NCBI GenBank assembly: GCA_031548025.1
Contig: JAVBRM010000050.1
Coordinates: 3,441 to 67,440, forward strand
Direction: 5' to 3'
Length of the DNA: 64,000 nucleotides
Origin: UBA5239 sp031548025
GTDB lineage: Bacteria; Verrucomicrobiota; Lentisphaeria; Victivallales; Victivallaceae
Part shown: positions 16,883-25,055 of the stretch, one piece after another
How positions within the stretch are numbered: position 1 is the stretch's first letter
Layout: each line of letters opens with the position of its first letter
The notes under the pieces: model-generated
The model's input: only the letters and a program-made list of their open reading frames with translations
Told to the model about the DNA's origin: nothing
Databases searched by the model: none
Program-made: the position numbers and the translations under genes

Positions 16883-17761
16883 TTACCTGTTTTTTCTTGA
16901 TGTATACGGATCTGGAATATAAGCAATACTTCTTGAAATGTTTCCGTTCGCGTTTGTAACGTAAACCAACTTCTTTATTTCATCGGCATATTTCTGCAAT
17001 TCCGTGCGTGTCGCTTTATTCATTCGCTTTTCTTCCCGATACGCCCAATTGATGCAGTAAATCAGCACATCGGCAATTTGAATTCCATAGTTCATATCAG
17101 ATTCTATGAAAAGCGGTATCGGAACAATGTGTTTGGCTCTGGTGCGGCCTTTTTCTGTTCTCATGAAATAAGAATCCATGCAGCTTTGCAAATAAGTATC
17201 GCCTTGTTTTTCTGTTTCATCTAGAATCAGCAAACCGTTGGTGCTTTTTTCTCGTAGGAAATAAAAATAACGTTCCCATAGAAAGACCAGATCTTTTCGC
17301 AATATGTAATCTTCCCGCATGCTATCTCTTGCTTCGCGGGAAGAAGAGCCTTTTTCGCCGGGTATTATTGACGCAAAGACTTTAGCATTATGCTTGTTCA
17401 GGAGCACGAATATTCCGTCAATGAATTTCAGGCAGGATTGTCCATAAGCGGCAAACTGATTTCGTCGGGGACTTTGGTCGCCAAGATTCAAAAATTCGAT
17501 AACATACTGTTTTCGGAGTTCATCCGGTAAATCACCTTCGAGCCCGGCAAACTTATAAATTCTTTTTTTCAGCAATTTCCCGCCTTTTATTTCTAATGGT
17601 GGACGAGAGGATTTATCACCGAAGCAATCATATTCCAATTTGCGCATTGCCAGAAAAAGAGGCCATAATTCGGACTGGTTAATTACTAATCCTCCTCTTA
17701 CTTCATATGGAGCCTTTCCATGATCCTGCCCACTTTCATCCATGAAAAACACATAGCTCAT
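16883..17761 (-). CDS. DUF3800 domain protein, A+T-rich
   Basis: A 292-aa protein with the DUF3800 pattern: FMDESGQ at the N-terminus, PLEIKGGKL near 55-63, LLILDETE near 180-187 and YGIQIADVLIYCINW near 225-239. The conserved acidic residues (DES, E-I-K-G, LDE, IAD) resemble an RNase H-like or nuclease-like active site, but no activity is established. Two ATGs exist; 17761 is chosen because the TGAGGA site lies 6 bp before it and touches the other. Base composition is visibly more A+T-rich than its neighbours, suggesting recent transfer. DUF3800 genes often appear in mobile or defence regions. It stands alone here. Confidence 0.8.
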   Translation of the reverse strand: MSYVFFMDESGQDHGKAPYEVRGGLVINQSELWPLFLAMRKLEYDCFGDKSSRPPLEIKGGKLLKKRIYKFAGLEGDLPDELRKQYVIEFLNLGDQSPRRNQFAAYGQSCLKFIDGIFVLLNKHNAKVFASIIPGEKGSSSREARDSMREDYILRKDLVFLWERYFYFLREKSTNGLLILDETEKQGDTYLQSCMDSYFMRTEKGRTRAKHIVPIPLFIESDMNYGIQIADVLIYCINWAYREEKRMNKATRTELQKYADEIKKLVYVTNANGNISRSIAYIPDPYTSRKNR

Positions 17762-17854
17762 AGTCATTCCTCAATTTCATAACAAATGATAATTGCATAT
17801 TATTATATCATCACGGATTAATTTCAAGTGAAAAAATATAAAGGAAGCTATATA

Positions 17855-18703
17855 TCATGACAGTTTTTGTTTGCGCCAGTGGCAGAGGGAGGCGTTGGAG
17901 GAGAAACCCAGTTCGTCGGCGATGGTTTTCATGGAAGCGCCTTGAGCTTGCAGTTCGTAATAACGCATGGTTCGGCGGTTGTTGATATATTCGCCGACCC
18001 GGCAGCCGGCTATTTCCTGGAACAGGCGCAGAAAGTGCGGACGGCTGTAGCCGGAGAGCCGGGCCAGCGAAACAACATCGGTATCGCGGCCGTAAGTCCG
18101 GTCCAGATATTTCATGATTGCCAGGATGCTTTCATGCTGGTGCCTGGGCTTGGTTCCATGCCTTCCGTAATACTGATCGCCGGGAGCGATGTTCTTGACG
18201 ATGTCGGCAAAGATCAGATCGAAAATCGCCTTTAACTCGAATTCTGCGATATCGGCGTCGAGCCGTCCGGCGGTCGCCTCGTCACAAATCCGGTTCAAAT
18301 GTATCACGGTTTCCCGGTTTCGATAAAAATAGCGGAAATCAACTTGCAACTCCCCGTCCGTCAATTCATTGCCCAGACAATTGATGACGTCCGGCATGAT
18401 ATACATCCACATATGGGCGCAATCGGGAGTGCCGGGGGCATAGCCGGAATCGTGTTTTTCGCCGGATTCGAAGAAAAACAGAGTACCGGGTTCGGCGCGG
18501 CAGATCAAGCCGTTCAGGGACTGGCTGACGCAACCGGTCAGGCAGATCATGGCTTCGCGGTACCGATGCAAATCGACATGAGTGCGCCGCCACTCCGGCG
18601 CGTGGTCTTTTTCGATGAGCCGGGAATCCGGCGGCTTCAACGACGACACCAGCCGCCGCCGGTTTCGATCCAGCATGATTGAGACTTTTTCTTCGGTCAA
18701 CAT
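17855..18703 (-). CDS. AraC-family regulator of cassette 1
   Basis: A 282-aa AraC protein with a cupin-type sensor (residues about 20-110, including CRAEPGTLFFFESGEKHDSGYAP, a typical AraC_binding turn) and a C-terminal HTH_18 domain (about 190-280; SLARLSGYSRPHFLRLFQEIAG then GASMKTIADELGFSSNASLCHWR). An alternative TTG start at 18712 would add three residues; neither has a strong ribosome site. It is divergent from the pseudopilin gene at 18854, with 150 bp between them holding a consensus promoter and a palindrome. It probably controls the pseudopilin and the 1326-aa secreted protein in response to a sugar. Confidence 0.88.
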   Translation of the reverse strand: MLTEEKVSIMLDRNRRRLVSSLKPPDSRLIEKDHAPEWRRTHVDLHRYREAMICLTGCVSQSLNGLICRAEPGTLFFFESGEKHDSGYAPGTPDCAHMWMYIMPDVINCLGNELTDGELQVDFRYFYRNRETVIHLNRICDEATAGRLDADIAEFELKAIFDLIFADIVKNIAPGDQYYGRHGTKPRHQHESILAIMKYLDRTYGRDTDVVSLARLSGYSRPHFLRLFQEIAGCRVGEYINNRRTMRYYELQAQGASMKTIADELGFSSNASLCHWRKQKLS

Positions 18704-18780
18704 ATTGCTCAAACTCGAGAAGATGGTATTTTTGTCAAAGAAATGAGATTAATAATCAAATCACTTCCTGATAAGATATA

Positions 18781-18809
18781 TTGACTTGACGTCAATTTCA
18801 AGTTATAAT
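18781..18809 (+). promoter_or_regulatory. Promoter of cassette 1 with embedded palindrome
   Basis: TTGACT at 18781-18786, a 17-bp spacer and TATAAT at 18804-18809. Between the boxes lies a perfect 10-bp palindrome TTGACGTCAA at 18786-18795, a candidate operator that would block or tune RNA polymerase. The start site should be near 18816, giving a leader of about 38 nt with an AGGAG site. Confidence 0.75.
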
Positions 18810-18853
18810 AGAAATAGTACGGTAAAATAAAAACAACTCAGGAGATTAGCTAA

Positions 18854-19627
18854 ATGAAGCATGGGATATATCGTTTCACACTTATTGAACTCCTGGTGGT
18901 GGTGGCGATCATCGCAATTCTGGCGGCAATGCTGCTGCCGGCGCTGAATCAGGCCCGAGGCAAAGCATATGCCATCAGTTGCCTGAGCCAACTGCGGCAG
19001 TATGGGCTGGTCGCCGTTAATTACAGTGATACTTACGATGACTGGAATTTGCCGGTCACAGCCAACCCCAATGGTGGCGATGCGAACCGCTACTGGTACC
19101 GGCAATTGGTCATTCTTTCCGGCGATGCCCTCAAACATCCCGGCAGTAAGCCGGAGATGACCGGTCGAAGTTCTTTCCGGTGCCCGGCCGAAACCTACGG
19201 ATTCGACGATGTCTGGGTTTCCGGCATGACCGGATTCATGTTTACACACTATGGCATCAATGCTTATTTGGGCGGTACGGCGCTTACGGCTTCTGCAACT
19301 CTGGGCACTACGCACCGCTGGCGGAAGCGCGGGTCAATTAAAATTCCCTCGGCGACGGTATTTATTACGGATTATACCACCAGGGATGGTATGACCACTA
19401 CCGATTACCGGTTTATTTCTTATCGCCACGGCAAATACGATTCACGCATTGGTTCCACAATGTTGACCGGGATGGTTCCGATGGGCGGTACTACCGGTAA
19501 CGTACTATATCTGGACGGGCATGCTACTGCGGTTAAGTATTTGGAAATGAGAAAACAGCCTTATGCATCGTCATCTTTCACGACCGGTTTTGATGTTGAT
19601 TCGAATTACGCAATTCCATTTCAATAA
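18854..19627 (+). CDS. Pseudopilin-like H-x9-DG protein, cassette 1
   Basis: A 257-aa type II pseudopilin-like protein. Residues 1-30 contain the prepilin-type leader and hydrophobic helix, with FTLIELLVVVAIIAILAA starting at residue 8; the residue before F is Arg, not the usual Gly. The body has conserved cysteines and a C-terminal processing-associated block YRHGKY...NVLYLDGHATA, a stretched variant of the H-x9-DG motif. Such proteins are inner-membrane anchored, with the body in the periplasm, in other phyla. It is the first gene after the cassette promoter and ends 17 bp before the large secreted protein, so both are co-transcribed. Confidence 0.88.
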   Translation: MKHGIYRFTLIELLVVVAIIAILAAMLLPALNQARGKAYAISCLSQLRQYGLVAVNYSDTYDDWNLPVTANPNGGDANRYWYRQLVILSGDALKHPGSKPEMTGRSSFRCPAETYGFDDVWVSGMTGFMFTHYGINAYLGGTALTASATLGTTHRWRKRGSIKIPSATVFITDYTTRDGMTTTDYRFISYRHGKYDSRIGSTMLTGMVPMGGTTGNVLYLDGHATAVKYLEMRKQPYASSSFTTGFDVDSNYAIPFQ

Positions 19628-19644
19628 ATACAAGGACAGGATAA

Positions 19645-22600
19645 ATGAAATTATTATGTTTGCTCAGTCTCGGACTTTGGTGTTCACTGGTAATTAGCGC
19701 GCCGTTGCCGGCGGTAAAATCGGAACGCGTCGAAAAAGTGGAAATTCGCGATATTGTTCCGGAATTTAAAGACAATACCATCGTGGCCGGCAACAAAGCG
19801 TTTATGATTCGCAACGACGGCGTTCTGGTCATGATGGCGGACGGCGAGCAACTGACGACATTTACCTATCATTTCGGGATCAAAAATACGGCCACTGGCA
19901 AAGATCATTATCTCAACGGGGGAGATAAAAAATATACGGTCACGGATTCCGGAAAAGTCACGCGTGACGGTAATACCATCGCTTTTTCCTGTCAGGGTAA
20001 AATTGATGATGTCGAGTGGGATTTTTACCGTATTGCCATGACGCTGCAGGATAACGGGCTCATTACAATTCATACAACCTGGAATCCGCCGCCCGGCGAT
20101 ACTTTCAAGGTCTTTTACAAGGCATTCAATATGAATTGTGGATTTGACATTTTTGGTGGCGCCCAAGTCACGCTGAACGGGCAGGGCGCGGTCATTCCGG
20201 CGGAACCGCCGGAGCGGGGCAAAGTCAGCCGCTTCGCCGGCATTGAGTATGCTAAATCCATGAAATGCGTTTTCCTGGAGGACAAGCCGGCCAAATCATT
20301 TGTACTGAATGGGGTAGCCAATGATTTTTGTGGCATTCACGGTGCGGTTACCGCCAGGGGAGCTCTGATGTTTATTCTGTATGGCCAAGCCCAGGAGGTG
20401 AAATTCGACGTCGATGTTCGCCGGGGAACACTTCCGGCGGCTGACCGGGATATTCGCGGCGGGGTGGATTTTCTGGCGCTGGAAAAACTGACGCTGCCGG
20501 ATAAATCCGCAAAAAATTTGTTGATCAACCCGTCATTCGAGCAGGGCTTTCATGGATACAAAGTTCCGTTTGCCGGCACTCGGCCGAGCGATTTTGATCG
20601 CGAATCTTATGAACTGAGCAAGGATACGGCGATGTTCGGTTCCACTTCCCTGAAGGTCAGCTCCTTTAAACCGGAATTGCATGGTAAGACTTATTTTTCC
20701 GGGCCCCCGGTGATTATAGACCCGGGGACTTACACTTTGAGCTTCTACGCCAAGGCGGATCAGCCGGATATAAAAATTCTTTTTCCACGAATATACGGCA
20801 TGATGGCAAACGGCTTTAATGCGTATCATAGCGGCATCGAGCGGTTCAAACCGACTCCGGAGTGGAAGCGTTATTCAAAGACATTTACGGTAAAACTCGC
20901 CGGCGCGGTGAGCGTTCAATTTTACCCGGGGGACAGCGAATCGGGGGGCAATGTTTTTTATGACGGAATCCAGTTGGAGAAAGGTCCGGAAGCCACCGCG
21001 TTTGAAACGCGCTGTGTTGAAGGCCGCTTTGTCACTTCCGAACGCGGGAATTTCATCGATGCGAAGAGCAAAATCAATGCAATAATTGAGTTGTTGACAG
21101 TTCCGGGGATATCTGGAAAAGTGGATGTGAAGGTCGGAAATTTTTTCAACGAGGAAGTTTATCGCGGAGAATTCAAATTTACCGCGGATAAAAATGGCAT
21201 GGCGCGGATCAATCTGCCGCTTGACCAGGCGAATATCGGCAAAGGACTTATGCTCGTCAGGGCGGATTATCTGCTTGATGACGGCCGGAAGTCCTTTGAC
21301 TTTTTTCGTTTTTCCGTAGGGGATTATCTGGCGAACAAGCATAAAAACAAGGTGATTTTTTGTGAGAATTATTCCTCGATTGAGTCCCGCCCGGAGTTTG
21401 AACGGATTCTCGACCGCCACCGGAAAGTTGGATTCGGTGCTGCTGTCCATCTGAAGGTACCGGCACAATGGGTTTTTGAACGCTTCAAGCATTATGGAAT
21501 TAATCCGCTGAATTCGTTTATGATTACTCATTTCAAGGATCCGAAAACCAATCGTTTCGCCGGATTCGGTATTCTGAAACCGGGCTCGAAACGCGCCGGA
21601 ATTAACTGGCCGCCGATTACCGCGGATGAACCGGATTGGCTGATTCGCGATTTCAAGCACGACAGCAACGGTGAAATCACGCCGGAATATCTGGCAAAAC
21701 TGGAAAACGCGGTCAAAACCTTTGCCGCCGCTTATCCCCACGTTGGAATCTGGATACTGGGGGGCGAAATCATGGGGAAATATCCCAATGAATGGTGGAG
21801 CAAGTCCGGTACTCCGGAGGCTGCGATGGAAAGCTGGGCTAAGATGCTGGGGGCTTTCGTTCGCGGCGTCAAGGCGGCAAATCCGGCGGCGAAAGTATCG
21901 CAGGACGTACCCTCGAGCATGAGTCTGCAGGGCGGTATCCGCGAAACGGATATGCTGCTGGAAAAATGCAACGAAATGGGTATCCGTTTCGACGTGATCG
22001 GGATCCATCCCTACCGGTATTCGCCGGAAAATCCCGACCTGGACCAGGATGCTCAGGCGATGCTTCAAATGATGGCGCGCCGCGGTTATGCCGATGCTCC
22101 GATGTTTTGGCCGGAAATGATGAATTGGGGGCCTTATAATATTCCGCAGTGGAATATTCGCTCTTCCAGTTGGATTGCCGGCAGTTACTGGTTTACCGGG
22201 GCGCTCTCTTATGATCTCGGGCAGACGGAAAAGCTTTCCGCTGCCTGGCGCGCCCGCTCCTGGCTGGTGGCTTTGAAATATGCCGACCGCGTCATTACAT
22301 CCTGCAGTGGTGCTATAGCGAACAATGCCTATTTGGATTACGACCTGACTCCGATGGCCTCGCATATTATTCCGAATACCCTCGGCAATCTGCTGGGCAA
22401 TGCCGATTTTAAACAGGATATCCGTTTCGCTCCCGGCATTCGCGCTTACGTGTTTGAAGATGAAGCCGGTCGCCCGGTGGCGGCGGTATGGAGCCACCTG
22501 GAAAAAATCGACGCCGCCAAAGCCGATTCTCCGGTGGCCGAGGCTGATTTCGGTAACTTGCTGGAAGGGGTTTTCGACCTCATGAATACGCCCCGCGATT

Positions 22601-23625
22601 TCACTCCGGGCAAATTCCGGTTCCCGGTGACGCCTTTTCCGATGTTCCTGCGCGGTAAGCCCGGCAGCATGGAAAAATTTACCGCCGCGCTCTCCGGCGC
22701 TACAGTTATTTCCGGGGAGGGCGCCGGACCAATCAAGCTTTCGATCAATCCGTTGGATAACGTCAATTACCGGATCCTGGCGGAAAATTACATCTCCCGC
22801 AAACTTACGCCATCCCTGAACGGCAAGACGCTTGAGCTCGCCCCGAACTCGACGGCTACGGTTGATATCCCGCTGGAAAAACCGCTGGCAGCGGACAAAA
22901 TCACCGCGTACCAGATTCCCGGGAAACTGACGATCGACGGGAAGAATTATGAAAGCAACCTTTCATTTGAAGCTTTTCTGTGTCGGGAAACCGCCGCCGA
23001 TGCGACGTTTGAAAATATTCAGTGGGACAACCTGCCGTCAATCGCCTTTACCCGCAGCGTCAAGCCGGGCCAGGTAACCGGTGCTTTCCGCACCGCCTGG
23101 AATAAACGCGGCCTTTTCCTGGAAGTAAAAGTCAACGAACCGAACTTTGTTCACGAAGAATTCAAAAATCCGCAAGCCCGCTGGAATAACGACTGTGTGC
23201 AGATTTATTTCGATACCCTGGCCGACGCCAGAAGACGCGATTCTCTCGGATTCGACGAAAACGATTATTCCTACGCGATATTTCCGAATGCCGCCGGAAC
23301 CTTGGCACGAGTATTCCGTTACTACTCCGTGGACCCGCAGCTCGGCTTGACCACCCAAGCCCCCAAGGACAATACATTTGCCGACGATATCCCATGTTCA
23401 TTCAGCAAGACCGCGGAAGGCTACACCTACCGGGTATTTTTCCCGGCCAAATACCTGCTGCCGCTCCGCCTGGAAAAAGGGACTCCCTGCGGCTTCAGCC
23501 TCTTCGCCCCGAACGTGGATAATCCAGGCGCCAAAGAACGGATCACCTCCTGGCTGACCCTCTCACAGGATGGCCGCGGCGGCCACAACAAGCCCCACCT
23601 ATACCCGGTCATGCTGTTGTGGTGA
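19645..23625 (+). CDS. Large secreted putative glycoside hydrolase with CBM domains, cassette 1
   Basis: A 1326-aa protein with a signal peptide (1-19). Residues 291-450 form a CBM4/9-like jelly roll (NLLINPSFEQGFHGY..., FYDGIQLE). Residues about 570-880 look like a TIM barrel of clan GH-A style: GIWILGGE with Glu708 and MFWPEMMNWG with Glu824 are 116 residues apart, suitable for acid/base and nucleophile. Residues about 1130-1326 form a CBM9-like domain (RSVKPGQVTG, WNNDCVQIYFD, EKGTPCGFSLFAPN). I do not recognise a numbered GH family, so substrate is unknown. It lacks the CFCxxC motif found in the large proteins of cassettes 2, 4 and 5. A terminator for the convergent gene follows. Confidence 0.75.
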   Translation: MKLLCLLSLGLWCSLVISAPLPAVKSERVEKVEIRDIVPEFKDNTIVAGNKAFMIRNDGVLVMMADGEQLTTFTYHFGIKNTATGKDHYLNGGDKKYTVTDSGKVTRDGNTIAFSCQGKIDDVEWDFYRIAMTLQDNGLITIHTTWNPPPGDTFKVFYKAFNMNCGFDIFGGAQVTLNGQGAVIPAEPPERGKVSRFAGIEYAKSMKCVFLEDKPAKSFVLNGVANDFCGIHGAVTARGALMFILYGQAQEVKFDVDVRRGTLPAADRDIRGGVDFLALEKLTLPDKSAKNLLINPSFEQGFHGYKVPFAGTRPSDFDRESYELSKDTAMFGSTSLKVSSFKPELHGKTYFSGPPVIIDPGTYTLSFYAKADQPDIKILFPRIYGMMANGFNAYHSGIERFKPTPEWKRYSKTFTVKLAGAVSVQFYPGDSESGGNVFYDGIQLEKGPEATAFETRCVEGRFVTSERGNFIDAKSKINAIIELLTVPGISGKVDVKVGNFFNEEVYRGEFKFTADKNGMARINLPLDQANIGKGLMLVRADYLLDDGRKSFDFFRFSVGDYLANKHKNKVIFCENYSSIESRPEFERILDRHRKVGFGAAVHLKVPAQWVFERFKHYGINPLNSFMITHFKDPKTNRFAGFGILKPGSKRAGINWPPITADEPDWLIRDFKHDSNGEITPEYLAKLENAVKTFAAAYPHVGIWILGGEIMGKYPNEWWSKSGTPEAAMESWAKMLGAFVRGVKAANPAAKVSQDVPSSMSLQGGIRETDMLLEKCNEMGIRFDVIGIHPYRYSPENPDLDQDAQAMLQMMARRGYADAPMFWPEMMNWGPYNIPQWNIRSSSWIAGSYWFTGALSYDLGQTEKLSAAWRARSWLVALKYADRVITSCSGAIANNAYLDYDLTPMASHIIPNTLGNLLGNADFKQDIRFAPGIRAYVFEDEAGRPVAAVWSHLEKIDAAKADSPVAEADFGNLLEGVFDLMNTPRDFTPGKFRFPVTPFPMFLRGKPGSMEKFTAALSGATVISGEGAGPIKLSINPLDNVNYRILAENYISRKLTPSLNGKTLELAPNSTATVDIPLEKPLAADKITAYQIPGKLTIDGKNYESNLSFEAFLCRETAADATFENIQWDNLPSIAFTRSVKPGQVTGAFRTAWNKRGLFLEVKVNEPNFVHEEFKNPQARWNNDCVQIYFDTLADARRRDSLGFDENDYSYAIFPNAAGTLARVFRYYSVDPQLGLTTQAPKDNTFADDIPCSFSKTAEGYTYRVFFPAKYLLPLRLEKGTPCGFSLFAPNVDNPGAKERITSWLTLSQDGRGGHNKPHLYPVMLLW

Positions 23626-23630
23626 TATAC

Positions 23631-23666
23631 AAAAAGACTCCCTGAGGGAAAGTCCCCGAGGGAGCC
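23631..23666 (-). terminator. Terminator of the iclR-GH38-SGNH operon
   Basis: Read on the minus strand, a stem of about 8 bp with an inner GGG/CCC stem is followed by five T residues (plus-strand A run at 23631-23635). It lies 22 bp after the SGNH stop and only 5 bp from the stop of the convergent gene at 23625. Confidence 0.8.
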
Positions 23667-23687
23667 GTGAAAGAGCGGACCGGAAAA

Positions 23688-24989
23688 TTATTTTTCCAGT
23701 TCGCCGACGATGAAGAGGGTGCCGACGTAATAATCGAGCGGAGCGTATTTTTCCGGATTTTTGTCGAAGTCGGCGCGGTTTTTCTCGAAAAGAATTTTGC
23801 GCTTGTCGATTTCTTTGTCGCTGACGGTGATTTTCACGTGGTGCAAGCCGTCTTCTCCGGTGAATATGGAGTTGTTGGAGAGCCGCCAGTAGGTGCAGTA
23901 GGGATCGATACGCTTGAATTCGCGGGCCTGTCCGTCGATCTCAATCGTGCCGGAACCGCTGCCGGGGCCGACCAGGTCGAAAAAGCGGGCGCGGGTGCCG
24001 CGGAATTTGAATTCAATGGTGGCGCCGGGACTCAGCTTCCACATGGCCGGGATACGGCTTTTGAAATTCTTGAACACGGGGTCGTTATCGGGGAGCTTGG
24101 TCGCCGGGCCGCTCAATGTGATGCCGGGGCTGTCCAGCGGCAGGCTGATGACTTTTTCCAGGCAATCGGCAACCATCGGCTTGCCCAATTCATGCTTGAC
24201 TTCCTTGGCGGTTTTCACCAGTTCGGGCCAGGCCTTGATGAACTGATTGGTGTAGATTACATGCCCGGTATTGGTATTCGGGTGGACGCCATCGCCGGAG
24301 AACGGGATTTTGCCGTCTTTGGTCAGCGGCAATCCTTCGACATTAAGCTCGTCGCCGGAGACCCGGTCCATGCCTTTGTCGGAAGTTTTCATGACCAGCT
24401 TGCCCTCTTTTTCGAGCGCGGCGACGTCATAACCGAAATCAACCATCGGGATCTGATAATAGGCGGCCACGTCTTCCATGGCGGAAGCCGAACGCGGCAG
24501 CTCGCCTTTCTGGTAATCCGCCAATCTGCCCGCGGTTATGGTATAGACGAAAATGATGTCCGTTTCGGGCAGTTCGCGCCAGATCTGGCGGACGATGCCT
24601 TCCATGTGGGCATAAATATTTTCCACTTTATCATTATTGTCGTTGACCGCGAATTCAACGAAAACCAGGTCGGGACGGAACCGGATGACGTCATAATTGA
24701 CCCGGAGTGCGCCGAGGTTGGAACCGGTACCGCCGATGGCCGCATGAATCTGACTGATTGCCGACTTGGGATATTTCTCCTGTAGAAACTTCAGCGTTTG
24801 CGGGCGCCAGCCGTTCTGGGCGGTGATGCTGCCGCCGAAATAAGCGATTTTGACCGGCTTCCCGGCTTCCAGCTTGGCAGCGACGTTTGGCAATCCGCCG
24901 CGTACGGCAAACGGGTTTAATGCTTTGTTCTCATAAGCGGCGGCGCTTACGGCGATCATAATTGCGGCTACGGTGAATAGGAATCTCAT
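23688..24989 (-). CDS. Secreted SGNH/GDSL hydrolase
   Basis: A 433-aa protein with a signal peptide (1-18, ending SAAAY). The SGNH blocks are KIAYFGGSITAQNGW with nucleophile Ser54, IHAAIGGTGSNLG for the block II glycine, VEFAVND with Asn116, and SGDGVHPN carrying the Asp and His. A C-terminal beta-sandwich (about 290-433) with ATIEFKFRGTRARFFDLVG fits a carbohydrate-esterase accessory domain, as in two-domain acetyl xylan or rhamnogalacturonan esterases. Probably it removes acetyl groups from a secreted glycan. It is third in the operon after iclR and the GH38 mannosidase, with a 66-bp gap. Confidence 0.82.
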   Translation of the reverse strand: MRFLFTVAAIMIAVSAAAYENKALNPFAVRGGLPNVAAKLEAGKPVKIAYFGGSITAQNGWRPQTLKFLQEKYPKSAISQIHAAIGGTGSNLGALRVNYDVIRFRPDLVFVEFAVNDNNDKVENIYAHMEGIVRQIWRELPETDIIFVYTITAGRLADYQKGELPRSASAMEDVAAYYQIPMVDFGYDVAALEKEGKLVMKTSDKGMDRVSGDELNVEGLPLTKDGKIPFSGDGVHPNTNTGHVIYTNQFIKAWPELVKTAKEVKHELGKPMVADCLEKVISLPLDSPGITLSGPATKLPDNDPVFKNFKSRIPAMWKLSPGATIEFKFRGTRARFFDLVGPGSGSGTIEIDGQAREFKRIDPYCTYWRLSNNSIFTGEDGLHHVKITVSDKEIDKRKILFEKNRADFDKNPEKYAPLDYYVGTLFIVGELEK

Positions 24990-25055
24990 ACCTGCTCCAT
25001 GTTAATTGCTTTGAATCCATTACATATAGCACACAAATTCATATTTTCACCTTTT

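Noticed and set aside
13224..17761. Complete phage defence island
   Set aside because: Only an AAA/PD-(D/E)XK family protein and a lone DUF3800 gene are present, separated by a QueG-like gene and an AraC regulator; no recognised multi-gene defence system can be assembled.
23667..24785. Plus-strand open frame of 372 codons
   Set aside because: It is the complement of the SGNH hydrolase gene, which has a signal peptide and all catalytic motifs; the plus frame has neither.
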